Shown piece after piece: positions 1 to 7,799 of a stretch of DNA of 26,656 nt; position 1 is the stretch's first letter, and each line of letters begins with the position of its first letter. Under the pieces are notes generated by a model. It was not told the origin of the DNA. It worked only from the letters and a program-made list of their open reading frames with translations, and ran no database searches. A program made the translations under genes and the position numbers. This DNA comes from Flavobacteriales bacterium (lineage in GTDB: Bacteria > Bacteroidota > Bacteroidia > Flavobacteriales_F > PHOS-HE28): contig JADJCX010000025.1 of the NCBI GenBank assembly GCA_016703005.1, positions 1 to 26,656 on the forward strand, given 5' to 3'.

Positions 1-1
1 C

Positions 2-721
2 CTCATCGCGGAGCAGCTCGCAGCCGCCTCACCGAAAGCGGTCCTTGAACTGGCCTGCGGAACGGGGCGCCTCACCCGCCAATTGGATTCGCAGCTGCCG
101 CACGCTACACGCATCGTGGCCACCGATGTGAACCCCGCCATGCTGCGCTTCGCCCAAGCAACCCTGCACGAGCGGGGCATCGAATGGGACACCGTGGATG
201 CGGTGGAACTGTCTTACGCCGACAATACATTCGACGTGGTGGTGGCGCAGTTCGGGGTGATGTTCTATAGCGACCGTGCCCAAGCGTACCTCGAGGCACT
301 TCGCGTGCTGCGGCCAGGTGGCAAACTCATCTTCACCTGCTGGAACCGGATCGAGGAGAACCCTGCCGCGCGGATCACACAGGAGGTGGTGAAGGAGTTC
401 TTCCCGATCGATACGCCCGCGTTCTACACAGTGCCGTTCGCTTACCACGATCGCGCGGTCATCCGCGAGGAAGTGCTCTTGGCGGGCTTCCGACATGCGA
501 CGCTCAATGTGGTAACGCTCCAAGGCAAAGCCGTAACAGCCGCCGATGCTGCGCAAGGATTGTTGGAGGGCTCACCCATCCATACCAGCATCATTGATCG
601 CGACCCGACCCTGCTGCCCACGATGCGCGAAGTGCTGGCGGCACGCCTCACCGAACGCTTCGGCGCCAAGGACCTGCGCGTACCATTGAACGCTTGGGTG
701 GTGGAGGCCGACAAGGCCTGA
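2..721 (+). CDS. Class I SAM-dependent methyltransferase, 5'-truncated by the window edge
   Basis: The frame is open from the first bases, so the gene starts outside the window; about 239 residues remain. The SAM-binding motif I reads VLELACGTGRLTRQL at visible residues 15-29. The acidic end of strand beta-2 follows (ATDVNPAML). Later come the DNTFDVVVAQFGVMFY stretch and the post-motif LRVLRPGGKLIFTCWN, typical of the Methyltransf_11/25 families. A TTG at 83 is not the true start, because motif I lies upstream of it. The substrate cannot be told from sequence. The gene converges on a small membrane-protein gene, with a hairpin terminator between them. The family is clear; the specific function is unknown. 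Confidence 0.88.
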   Translation, partial: LIAEQLAAASPKAVLELACGTGRLTRQLDSQLPHATRIVATDVNPAMLRFAQATLHERGIEWDTVDAVELSYADNTFDVVVAQFGVMFYSDRAQAYLEALRVLRPGGKLIFTCWNRIEENPAARITQEVVKEFFPIDTPAFYTVPFAYHDRAVIREEVLLAGFRHATLNVVTLQGKAVTAADAAQGLLEGSPIHTSIIDRDPTLLPTMREVLAARLTERFGAKDLRVPLNAWVVEADKA

Positions 722-738
722 CTTTCCCTCCGCATATG

Positions 739-772
739 AAAAGGGCCAGCGGGCCATAGCGCTCGCCGGCCC
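739..772 (-). terminator. Intrinsic terminator for the minus-strand 71-residue protein gene
   Basis: On the minus strand GGGCCGGCGAGC (772-761) pairs with GCCCGCTGGCCC (754-743): 12 positions with one mismatch and one G-U pair. The loop is six bases, and a TTTT tract (742-739) follows. It lies between two convergent stop codons, so the stem could also end the plus-strand methyltransferase transcript, but there is no T-run on that side. Confidence 0.7.
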
Positions 773-796
773 TCATTCATTGTACTCGCCCGCGTG

Positions 797-1012
797 CTAC
801 CTGATCTCGGTCGCGGCCGGTGCTGGTGTGTCCGTTGCGGGTTTATCGCGCCACCAATACAGGATGGCCGCAACGACCACCACGACCAGGATCAGCACGG
901 TGATGTTGGCTTTCGAACCAAGACCGCTCTTCGGGCGTTCGGGTTGGATCTGCCCGGGGTTTTGCCCATATGCAGGGTTCAGGGGATCGTTGGAACCAGT
1001 GGTTTTGCTCAT
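797..1012 (-). CDS. Small single-pass membrane protein, unknown function
   Basis: A 71-residue protein starting MSKTTGSNDPLNPAYG. I chose the ATG at 1012 because the upstream extension to 1060 has no family-like character. A polar, proline-rich N-terminal half is followed by one strongly hydrophobic segment (residues about 36-52, ITVLILVVVVVAAILYWW). A short charged and Pro/Ala-rich tail comes last. The layout suggests a tail-anchored or single-pass inner-membrane protein. A good hairpin terminator follows the gene, which supports it being expressed. It is divergent from the gene at 1094. No function is recognised. Confidence 0.6.
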   Translation of the reverse strand: MSKTTGSNDPLNPAYGQNPGQIQPERPKSGLGSKANITVLILVVVVVAAILYWWRDKPATDTPAPAATEIR

Positions 1013-1093
1013 GGCGTTGATCTTTGCATGGAAGGTATGTTGCGCATCGATCGGTCGCACTGATCGTCCTCAACGTGGAAATTCGCCCTGCAC

Positions 1094-1303
1094 ATGTCCA
1101 GCAACATCACCGACGAGCACCGCCGGCTCCTGGATCGGTTCCCGCCCGCGCTGAAGGCGTTGGTGGAAGTTGAACTAGCCGCGGGCAACACCATCATTGA
1201 TGCACGTGCCGGACATCCGGCTCCGCCCGCAGGCGACATGATCATGTTGGCGCGTGACCTGGGCACTCGCACCGCCAACCTGGACGATGGGCCTCCCGCG
1301 TAG
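1094..1303 (+). CDS. Small conserved protein of unknown function, apparently cut short by an amber codon
   Basis: The open part is 69 residues. The central stretch LVEVELAAGNTIIDARAGHP, then APPAGDMIMLARDL, resembles the N-terminal domain of an uncharacterised bacterial family. From memory that family has an 'ELAAGN.I.D....PAPP.G....LA' core followed by an R-N-S-S block and a 'TD..FFFIL' strand. Both later blocks lie in the same frame just after the TAG at 1301-1303, so the sequenced gene appears to lose the second half of the domain. Family recognition is from recall, and the function is unknown. The next gene begins at 1453. Confidence 0.55.
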   Translation: MSSNITDEHRRLLDRFPPALKALVEVELAAGNTIIDARAGHPAPPAGDMIMLARDLGTRTANLDDGPPA

Positions 1304-1456
1304 GCGCGCAACTCTTCGACACAGCACACCGAGATCACGGATGCCGAACTCTTTTTCTTCATCCTTACGCGTCCGCATACGGCCATGCACACATCGTCAG
1401 CGACATCAAGGTGGTTGACTGATCGCGACCTTCGCCGCAGAACCTCGAACGCATGA
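1304..1456 (+). pseudogene. In-frame continuation of the 1094 gene beyond its TAG codon
   Basis: Reading on in the same frame past the TAG gives ARNSSTQHTEITDAELFFFI, which fits what I remember of the family's next conserved blocks. The frame then runs to a TGA at 1454-1456 that overlaps the ATG of the next gene. The last 30 or so residues look less protein-like and include a CGACCTTCGCCGC motif also found before smpB, so the original end may have been earlier. Either a nonsense mutation or a pair of compensating indels would explain the picture. Confidence 0.45.
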
Positions 1457-2187
1457 GTTGGAAGATCGCCATCCTCGTAGCACTGCTCACCGGCGTGATC
1501 ACTGCGTTTGTAACGGCACCTGTGGCCGATAAGATGACCAAGCTGCACGGGGTGAGCGACAGGGAAGGCGGCCGCGGCATGGCCATCGTGTTCCTGTTCG
1601 TTCCCGCCGGTTTGATCGGTGGGATCCTCTTCGGGCTGCTCGGTGCCAAGCTGGTAAACGCCACGGAGTGGATCCACTTCTGGAAGGCAAGCGGCGTGTC
1701 GTTGCTCATGAGCCACGCGGTGCTGTTCGGCATTTCAGGCCTTAGCATGATGGGCCTGCCGCGACCTCCACTGATGGATGGTCATCCACTTGCGTTGGAA
1801 GCCGAGGTGTTCGTACCCGTGGCTCGCGTTCCAAGCGGAAAGTTCGACCCGCAATACCTGAGAACGAGTTTGTACGCGGGCCCCAAGGACAATCAGTATG
1901 CGGACATCAACACGGCGCATATCCGCACGGAGAACGGCTATATCGTCGTACCGGCTAAAGTGGACCTCAACAGCCGCAGCGACTTCCGTATGTTCTCCTT
2001 CCAAGCCGAGAACACCATTTCCGTAACGCTGGACCCACTGCCACTCTTCGCGAGTCCCACGGCCAAGGACCTGCAGTGGACCCAACCCACGCCTATGCGC
2101 GAATCCACCATAACAGGCAGCGCATACACCTACACTGACATTCTGTTGCGCATGCGCGTGGTGAAGCAGGAGCGTGCCGCGGAGTGA
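1453..2187 (+). CDS. Membrane protein with C-terminal soluble domain, unknown function
   Basis: The protein has 244 residues. Three hydrophobic segments lie at about residues 4-22, 44-66 and 80-101. Between the first two sits a conserved-looking polar loop (KMTKLHGVSDREGGRGM). From about residue 110 it becomes a soluble, beta-rich domain (for example HPLALEAEVFVPVARVPSG and the DFRMFSFQAENTISVTLDPL stretch). The topology suggests an inner-membrane anchor with a domain of about 130 residues on one side. The ATG overlaps the TGA that ends the upstream interrupted frame, which hints at former translational coupling. No function is recognised. Confidence 0.75.
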   Translation: MSWKIAILVALLTGVITAFVTAPVADKMTKLHGVSDREGGRGMAIVFLFVPAGLIGGILFGLLGAKLVNATEWIHFWKASGVSLLMSHAVLFGISGLSMMGLPRPPLMDGHPLALEAEVFVPVARVPSGKFDPQYLRTSLYAGPKDNQYADINTAHIRTENGYIVVPAKVDLNSRSDFRMFSFQAENTISVTLDPLPLFASPTAKDLQWTQPTPMRESTITGSAYTYTDILLRMRVVKQERAAE

Positions 2188-2218
2188 CCGCCGCTAACCG
2201 CCCGGCACCCTCAACGCC

Positions 2219-2226
2219 TACCTTGA
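2219..2226 (+). promoter_or_regulatory. Possible -7 box for the 2249 gene
   Basis: TACCTTGA, 22 bases before the ATG, resembles the Bacteroidota -7 consensus TAnnTTTG. I found no good -33 TTTG at the usual distance, so this is weak on its own. Confidence 0.3.
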
Positions 2227-2248
2227 GCCACATACTCCGACATCGATC

Positions 2249-2464
2249 ATGCGCAAGACCCTTCCCATTGTTCTGTTGATCCTCGGACTCGCCGTCGTCG
2301 GCTACGGCCTCATGAAAAAAGATGATGCACAGGCCACCATCGATCTTGGAAAGACCGAGATCGATATCGGCAAACCCGATAGCGCCTTCAACGGTTATTT
2401 TTTGATCGGCGGGTTGTTGGCCGTTGCCGGTATCGTGCTGCTCGTAAACGGCAAGAAGTTGTAG
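2249..2464 (+). CDS. Small two-helix membrane protein, unknown function
   Basis: A 71-residue protein with an N-terminal hydrophobic helix (residues about 5-22, LPIVLLILGLAVVGYGL) and a second one near the C-terminus (about 50-67, YFLIGGLLAVAGIVLLV). A polar loop of about 28 residues with repeated short motifs (IDLGKTEIDIGKPDS) joins them. This resembles small DUF3185-like integral membrane proteins, but the match is only by architecture. It is convergent with the T9SS cargo gene ending at 2504, and I see no convincing terminator between them. Confidence 0.65.
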   Translation: MRKTLPIVLLILGLAVVGYGLMKKDDAQATIDLGKTEIDIGKPDSAFNGYFLIGGLLAVAGIVLLVNGKKL

Positions 2465-2503
2465 CTGCGCGACGGCTCGGTCAACGTTGCAATAAGTCGT
2501 GGT

Positions 2504-3619
2504 TCATTCTTTCACGAACCGTAACAGGGTTCGTTCCTCTGTCCCGTCGGTCAATTCGAGCAGGTAGGTTCCGGCCGGAAGTCGATCCACGTGGATCGCA
2601 CCATTGTTCGGTCGACCTTCCTGAATGAGCGCACCCGTTACGCTCAACACGCGATACCGATCAACGTTCTTGTTCCCGTGTATCCGGATCAGATCGTGCG
2701 CGGGCACTGGAACGATGGACATTCCGGAAGAAGCATGCTGATGCTCAGCGAGACCCACATTGTACGGCTGGCCAACGTAGACCATCAAGTAGCTGTTGGT
2801 TGCCACCTTCACAACGCTTGGGTCGCCACCGAGAATGTTCGTGTTCACATAGCCGGTCCACACACCTCCGTTCGGTGAAGCATTGTACCATATGCCGTTC
2901 TGTCCAGCGCCGTAGAACCGCAGCTCGGTGAAGCTGTTCACCATGTAGTTGCCGGTCCAATTATGCTGGGCGTCGCTCGTGATCATGGCAACAGGAAAAA
3001 AATTTAGCCCATCGGGGGTAACGTAGTGGTAGGCGCCATCCTGGGGCGCTCCTGCTGGCGACAGATAGTGCCAACCCGGACCAAACTCGATCACCGCTGG
3101 ATCGATGACACGGTTGTCCACGACATCAACGCGAGCGCCGGGCTCGAACTGGTAGTTGATGCCATCCGTGCTCACGGCCGAGTATGTATTCACCGTGGAG
3201 TCCAGCAGCGGTGGTGGCATACCAGCGCTACTGGAGAAGTAGATGCGCAGGCTGTCTCCGCCAAGTTGCACCAATGTGGGATCGAAGGGTCGCTGGTAGT
3301 TCGGTGGAAGTCCGTTGATCACGATGGGTGCCGGCACTGTCCAGTTCTGGCCATTGTCATACGAGAACTTCACGGCCACTCGGTCCCACGTGGGCGACGG
3401 ATCGGGCTGACGGAACCATTGGAAGGCCGCGATCAACGTGTCGCCCCGCCAGCGCACTACCGATGGTACACCGGCTGAATCCTGAAAGATCGTCGGCACA
3501 TTGAAGGTGATACCATCACCGCTCCAAGTCATCTTCAGCGGCCGTTCCCATGGAAAACCTTGGGCGTTGCAGAACTGTGATGCGAGAAGTCCTGCCAAGA
3601 GGAGCCAACCTTTCTTCAT
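2504..3619 (-). CDS. Secreted beta-propeller-like protein with T9SS sorting domain
   Basis: The protein has 371 residues from the ATG at 3619, giving MKKGWLLLAGLLASQFCNAQ, a good signal peptide; a GTG three codons upstream adds nothing. The body (about 20-290) repeats short blade-like units such as RWRGDTLIAAFQWFRQ, AVKFSYDNGQNW and GGDSLRIYFSSS, plus YSAVSTDGINYQFEPG. This is the pattern of sialidase-like or five-bladed glycosidase propellers, though no catalytic set could be assigned. The last 80 residues hold a type A T9SS sorting domain (PVPAHDLIRIHG to GTYLLELTDGTEERTLLRFV). It is probably exported across the outer membrane and anchored or released there. It is divergent from the FISUMP-like cargo gene. 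Confidence 0.75.
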   Translation of the reverse strand: MKKGWLLLAGLLASQFCNAQGFPWERPLKMTWSGDGITFNVPTIFQDSAGVPSVVRWRGDTLIAAFQWFRQPDPSPTWDRVAVKFSYDNGQNWTVPAPIVINGLPPNYQRPFDPTLVQLGGDSLRIYFSSSAGMPPPLLDSTVNTYSAVSTDGINYQFEPGARVDVVDNRVIDPAVIEFGPGWHYLSPAGAPQDGAYHYVTPDGLNFFPVAMITSDAQHNWTGNYMVNSFTELRFYGAGQNGIWYNASPNGGVWTGYVNTNILGGDPSVVKVATNSYLMVYVGQPYNVGLAEHQHASSGMSIVPVPAHDLIRIHGNKNVDRYRVLSVTGALIQEGRPNNGAIHVDRLPAGTYLLELTDGTEERTLLRFVKE

Positions 3620-3728
3620 GCGGAGCACATAAGATATGGTCGAAGTTCGTCATTGTGCTGAAGCGGTTCAGTATCGCGTCGCCGATAGGTGCGAATGGTG
3701 CCTAAACTTGTTCTCAAGACCTGTCATC

Positions 3729-4730
3729 TTGAAAACACCCATCCTCTTCGCATGCAGCCCAGTATTGCTCGCAAGCGCCCACCTCAGTTCACAGGACATA
3801 CCCAGCGACACGATCGGCGACGTCGGATGGGCCCTGTTCGATGCGGATACAATGGTGATGGTGCGCGCTGCCGACGGCAACGTTTGGCTGCAACAGAACT
3901 TCGGCGCGGCGCACGTTGCTAACGCGTTCAACGATGCGGGTGCTTTCGGCGACCTCTTCCAGTGGGGCCGATGGAGCGATCAGCATAGCGCACCGACTAG
4001 CGCAACGTCGCTGGCATCCACACTTGCGCAGAACAACCCGCTCGGGCTGGGCATTGGTAGCGATAAGTTCTACATCGGCCCCAGCCCCGCAGACTGGTGG
4101 GGTTCCGGCAACGGCACCGATGTGTGGGGCACAGTGGCGTCGGCTACAAGCGGGGTCGACCCCTGCATGGCGCTTGGCTTGGGCTGGCAGTTGCCCACAC
4201 AAACACAGTGGACGACCGTGATCGCCGCCGAGAACATCAGCAACCGCGCAACGGCCTTCGATTCGAACCTGAAACTTCCCGCAGCCGGAGCGCGCGATGG
4301 CCAAAGCGGCATCATCATCAACGCCGGTACTTATGGCCAATACTGGACCAGCACAGCCAGTGGTGTCTACGCCAAGGACCTCACGATCGGGGATACGTGG
4401 GTGAACCCGGACGACGACGCCTATCGCAGCTACGGGATGTGCGTGCGTTGTTTGCATACCTCCCTTCACCTGGGCACTCCGGAAGCTGAACAGACCTTAG
4501 TGCCTCGCATCTACCCCAACCCTAGTTCCGGTACCGTTGTTGTGGATCTTGGCCAAGAGCTGATCCGAAGCATTGCTGTTCACGCGTCGGACCGGCGCTT
4601 GGTGCATATGCTCACAGTAGGTGCGCCCTCCACCACCCTCTCGTTGGATGGGTTGCCCGCAGGCCTGTACTGGCTCACTGTTGAAATAGCGAACGGATCC
4701 AGTTGGCACCGGTTCGTACTTGAGCGATAG
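3729..4730 (+). CDS. FISUMP-domain-like secreted protein with T9SS sorting domain
   Basis: I chose the TTG at 3729 because it gives MKTPILFACSPVLLASAHLS, a plausible signal peptide. The ATG at 3636 would add 31 cysteine- and charge-rich residues before it. The body (about 25-245) has the order of motifs seen in Fibrobacter-succinogenes-major-paralogous-type domains: GNVWLQQNFGA, DLFQWGRWSD, GWQLPTQTQW, LKLPAAGARD, YGQYWTSTAS and a closing YGMCVRCL. A type A sorting domain follows (RIYPNPSSGTVVVDLG onward). The protein is therefore a surface or secreted protein; its ligand or activity is unknown. It stops two bases short of the convergent CotH gene's stop. Confidence 0.72.
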   Translation: MKTPILFACSPVLLASAHLSSQDIPSDTIGDVGWALFDADTMVMVRAADGNVWLQQNFGAAHVANAFNDAGAFGDLFQWGRWSDQHSAPTSATSLASTLAQNNPLGLGIGSDKFYIGPSPADWWGSGNGTDVWGTVASATSGVDPCMALGLGWQLPTQTQWTTVIAAENISNRATAFDSNLKLPAAGARDGQSGIIINAGTYGQYWTSTASGVYAKDLTIGDTWVNPDDDAYRSYGMCVRCLHTSLHLGTPEAEQTLVPRIYPNPSSGTVVVDLGQELIRSIAVHASDRRLVHMLTVGAPSTTLSLDGLPAGLYWLTVEIANGSSWHRFVLER

Positions 4731-4732
4731 GT

Positions 4733-7057
4733 CTAAAGCACGACCAGCTTTCCGGTCTGCAACAAGCGCCCGCCATCGCGTATGGTGAAGAAGTAGGTGC
4801 CGCTGCGTTCAATGGAATGATCCACTGCGACTTCTCCAGGCATCATAACAATGCGGTCAACTTCGCGCCACGCCACATCGCGGATGGCGAGTTCGAAGGG
4901 ACCATCGCCAGCCAGCGATCCCCGCAAGTGGAACATGCCTGTACTTGGATTCGGGAAACACGTCAGTAATTCATTGGAGCCGTTCCCTTGAACACCATCA
5001 GGGCTGCACACGCCCGGGATGTTCTCATCGAGCCACTGCAACCGCAAACCGATCCACGCCTTGAGTGAATCGAGTTCGCCCGCATAGGTGGTGGCCACGG
5101 GTCCAACATCAGGCGCCGGTCCCCCCATGCCAAGGATCGGCCACTTCTGAAAGTGCCGTGCTTGCGCGTTCTGCACACGGTCGCCAATGCTGTCGATGAA
5201 GTGGAAGATGAAAGCCGTGTCCAGCACCGTTGTGCGGTATTCATCATAGGCACAGCGCAATTCGTTGTTGAAGGTGCTGTCCTGCAACAGGCGGACATAC
5301 CAACCGCAGGAGTAGTTATCGGTGAAGCAATCGTTGATCAGGTGCGCCCAGCCGGATCCATCAGTTGCTTCGAAGATGGGGCAGCTCGCAATGTTCTTCC
5401 ATGCCCAATCGAAGTCCCACACAGGTCCGGCCTTCAGCTTGCCGCCGTTGCTGTACTTGTCCTTGTGGAAGAACACGCTCTTCTTGAAGCCATCGTTGTT
5501 CCGGGACACTTCATTCACCAAGAAGTAGTCGATGAAGGACTTCACGTCCATGTAATTGCGGTATCCGATGTCGGCATCGGCGAAGTCCAGGCCATAGAGC
5601 GCCGTTTCCAAACTGTCCACGTAGTCGGCGATGTAGTTCCGCTGAGGCTGTGTGATGGTATCCGGATCGGGCTGGTGGTACACGAAATGGATGTCGAAGC
5701 CCGGATGGTCGATGGGCGAATAATTCGACTCGAAACTGTTGTTGTTGTCCCAGTAGTTCTGCGTCAGAATGTAGCCTCCGGTGAGTTCATCGCCGCTGTT
5801 GTCCGAGCCGGTGAGGTTGGCGATATCCACGCGTCCGTTATCGCGCTTGATCCGCTCACCGAACACATAGATGCCCCTGTACATGCTGTCCACCAGCACC
5901 TCGCACAGGTGCGTACGTGGTGCGTATTGGCCCATACCCTCCGAGATCGCGAAGGCCAACTGGTTCTTCACCAGCGAGCGGTCATTGTAGTTGGACAGCA
6001 GCACCCAATCGTTCTCTGTAGGCATGCCCAGCAGCGGCACGTTCAGGTTGGCTCCGAGAGAGTCGCGGGTTTCAAGACCGTATGGTCGTTGAGGGTAGCC
6101 GCTTGAAGAGGCACCTCGGATCTCGATGCCGATGTGCCCGTTGTACACGTTCGACGGGTCGGTCACATACGTGATGTTGCCCGGCCCGTTGTACTTGATC
6201 TCCATGAACGCATGGATCTTCGGTTCGTCGACGATCTCCTGCCCGAGTGTGTTGATCAATACGATGGGCAGTTCGGAGCTGTCCAACACCACGGTGCCGG
6301 GATCGGTGACGCAGAGTTCGAAAGCCCCCGTGGCGCCGCCGTAACCATAGGCTTGGATCCACAGCGTGTCTCCCACCGGTAGTTCGTTGGCCATCGCCTG
6401 CGAGAAGTAATCCGGTCCACTGTCGTCGTCACAGCCAACAAGGATCAAGTTGAAACAATCCGGACCGGTCCAGAGCCCAACTCCGGTGTCGTTCAACCCA
6501 CCGATGTTGAAGGTCGACACCACCACGTTGCCCGATGCGGGCACGGGCATGTTGTACCAAACATCACCGCCTTGGTACTCTGCACATCCTGGGTTGATGC
6601 CGGTTCCGGGTGCAGCGCTGTTGTCAGCGATCACGCAATCGGTCGTATCGATGGGCAACGCCGTGCAGGGCACCGTGCCGGATGCAGGGATCTGGGTGCA
6701 ATCCACAAGGCCGTTGAAGACCGACCCCGTGGCGGGATCGGGTCCATCGGCAAAGACCACATTGCCCCACTGATCATAGAGTACGTAAGTGTTCTCGTTT
6801 TCCCAGTCCTGCGGAGTGTAAATGAGTTCGAGATCATCCCCCGTGCACACGGTAAACGTTTCCGAGCTACCAGCTCCCGCAGCAGCGAAGGCGCCGATGG
6901 ACGCTCCGTTGATCAGCACCTCCAACGAACCGCCGTTCCAGCCGTCGCCGTAACTGTCGTTCATCTGGAGAATATGGTCGCAGCATTGCGCTGCGAGCTT
7001 TTCGTTGACCGAAAGAGCGATGGCAACGACCGTTGCAGTGCGAATAAGGTTAATCAT
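4733..7057 (-). CDS. CotH-kinase-family secreted protein with T9SS sorting domain
   Basis: The protein has 774 residues from the ATG at 7057 (MINLIRTATVVAIALSVNEK, signal peptide ending near AAQ); longer starts run into the divergent gene. Residues about 25-125 form a calcium-rich-looking module (MNDSYGDGWNGGS). About 130-255 is a second beta module (GGDVWYNMPVPASGNVVVS). About 265-600 is the CotH domain, with IEIRGASSSGYPQRPYGLET, NDWVLLSNYNDRSLVKN and the late DFDWAWKN motif, close to the DxDW signature. The C-terminal 75 residues are a T9SS type A domain (CFPNPSTGMFHLRG). CotH proteins are atypical kinases, known to phosphorylate spore-coat proteins in Bacillus. Here the target and even the activity are unknown. 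Confidence 0.85.
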   Translation of the reverse strand: MINLIRTATVVAIALSVNEKLAAQCCDHILQMNDSYGDGWNGGSLEVLINGASIGAFAAAGAGSSETFTVCTGDDLELIYTPQDWENENTYVLYDQWGNVVFADGPDPATGSVFNGLVDCTQIPASGTVPCTALPIDTTDCVIADNSAAPGTGINPGCAEYQGGDVWYNMPVPASGNVVVSTFNIGGLNDTGVGLWTGPDCFNLILVGCDDDSGPDYFSQAMANELPVGDTLWIQAYGYGGATGAFELCVTDPGTVVLDSSELPIVLINTLGQEIVDEPKIHAFMEIKYNGPGNITYVTDPSNVYNGHIGIEIRGASSSGYPQRPYGLETRDSLGANLNVPLLGMPTENDWVLLSNYNDRSLVKNQLAFAISEGMGQYAPRTHLCEVLVDSMYRGIYVFGERIKRDNGRVDIANLTGSDNSGDELTGGYILTQNYWDNNNSFESNYSPIDHPGFDIHFVYHQPDPDTITQPQRNYIADYVDSLETALYGLDFADADIGYRNYMDVKSFIDYFLVNEVSRNNDGFKKSVFFHKDKYSNGGKLKAGPVWDFDWAWKNIASCPIFEATDGSGWAHLINDCFTDNYSCGWYVRLLQDSTFNNELRCAYDEYRTTVLDTAFIFHFIDSIGDRVQNAQARHFQKWPILGMGGPAPDVGPVATTYAGELDSLKAWIGLRLQWLDENIPGVCSPDGVQGNGSNELLTCFPNPSTGMFHLRGSLAGDGPFELAIRDVAWREVDRIVMMPGEVAVDHSIERSGTYFFTIRDGGRLLQTGKLVVL

Positions 7058-7108
7058 GAACGTCTGGCGGATGCGCCGCAAGATGGCCGATCCGGTCGTA
7101 GCAACGGA

Positions 7109-7116
7109 TAGTTTCG
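7109..7116 (+). promoter_or_regulatory. Possible -7 box for the 7121 methyltransferase
   Basis: TAGTTTCG lies five bases before the ATG at 7121. It is the same octamer found before the di-heme gene on the minus strand (15970-15963). If it is used, the transcript would be leaderless or nearly so. No clear -33 element is seen. Confidence 0.35.
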
Positions 7117-7120
7117 GGCC

Positions 7121-7747
7121 ATGCAAGTGGGAGAAGCTTACGACCAGTGGTCGCAGCAATACGACACGAACGACAACCGCACCCGTGATCTGGAAGGCGT
7201 CGCGCTACGCGCAATGCTGGCCGATGTGCCCTTCAAACGGTGCTTGGAGATAGGCTGTGGTACAGGCAAGAACACGCAATGGCTGATGACCCGCGCTGAA
7301 CATGTCACGGCGGTCGACCTGTCGGAAGGCATGCTGGCAAAGGCCCGGGAGAAGATCGCGGCGGATAGCGTGCAGTTCGTGCGAGCCGATATTCTTCAGC
7401 CTTGGAACTTCAGGACAGGGCTGTTCGACCTCGTCACCTTCAGCCTGGTACTGGAACACATCGAACACCTTGTTCCGGTATTGAAGCAAGCCTCGACAAG
7501 TCTCTCCTCAGGTGGGCACCTGTACATCGGCGAGCTGCATCCCTTCAAGCAGTATGCTGGCACGAAAGCTCGCTTCACCACGGAACAGGGCACTCAAGTG
7601 GTACGTTGCTTCGATCACCACGTGTCGGACTTTCTCGATGCAGGGAAGGCGAGCGGCCTCGTGCTTGCGCAACTCAGCGAACATTTTGATAACGGAGATC
7701 GGTCCACCCCACCGAGGGTCCTTGCGCTCTTGTTGGTGAAAAAATGA
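7121..7747 (+). CDS. Class I SAM-dependent methyltransferase
   Basis: The protein has 208 residues. The N-terminal VGEAYDQWSQQYDTNDN is the usual entry helix of this subfamily. Motif I is CLEIGCGTGKNTQWL (about residues 41-55), followed by VTAVDLSEGMLAKAR (beta-2 and helix), VRADILQPW, and FDLVTFSLVLEHIEHL with the LSSGGHLYIGELHP post-motif. All core motifs are present and the length is normal for Methyltransf_11-type enzymes. The substrate is not predictable; small-molecule or quinone-like acceptors are common in the family. It is divergent from the CotH gene with a 63-base gap and ends in a strong hairpin. Confidence 0.88.
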   Translation: MQVGEAYDQWSQQYDTNDNRTRDLEGVALRAMLADVPFKRCLEIGCGTGKNTQWLMTRAEHVTAVDLSEGMLAKAREKIAADSVQFVRADILQPWNFRTGLFDLVTFSLVLEHIEHLVPVLKQASTSLSSGGHLYIGELHPFKQYAGTKARFTTEQGTQVVRCFDHHVSDFLDAGKASGLVLAQLSEHFDNGDRSTPPRVLALLLVKK

Positions 7748-7772
7748 ACGAGGGGCACCAGGCCCCTCGTTC
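7746..7772. terminator. Bidirectional hairpin terminator
   Basis: A perfect 11-base stem, GAACGAGGGGC (7746-7756) with GCCCCTCGTTC (7762-7772), has a five-base loop. It begins inside the stop codon of the 7121 gene and lies between two convergent genes. There is no long T-run on either side, so the terminator role is inferred from the stem and position. Confidence 0.65.
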
Positions 7773-7799
7773 ACCAAGGTCATCTGAAAAGGCCAGTGT

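Noticed and set aside
1009..1716. A 235-codon open frame on the minus strand
   Set aside because: It runs antisense to the 1094 and 1453 genes and crosses both; its translation has no domain character.
2499..2521. GGTTC...GAACC inverted repeat near convergent gene ends
   Set aside because: The stem is only five bases with an 11-base loop and no T-run; too weak for a terminator.
3789..4469. A 226-codon open frame on the minus strand
   Set aside because: It is the complementary read of the FISUMP-like gene, which has a clear order of motifs and a sorting domain.
5153..6106. A 317-codon open frame on the plus strand inside the CotH gene
   Set aside because: It is antisense to a domain-rich gene and has valine/histidine-heavy composition typical of a complementary-strand read in GC-rich DNA, with no family-like motifs.
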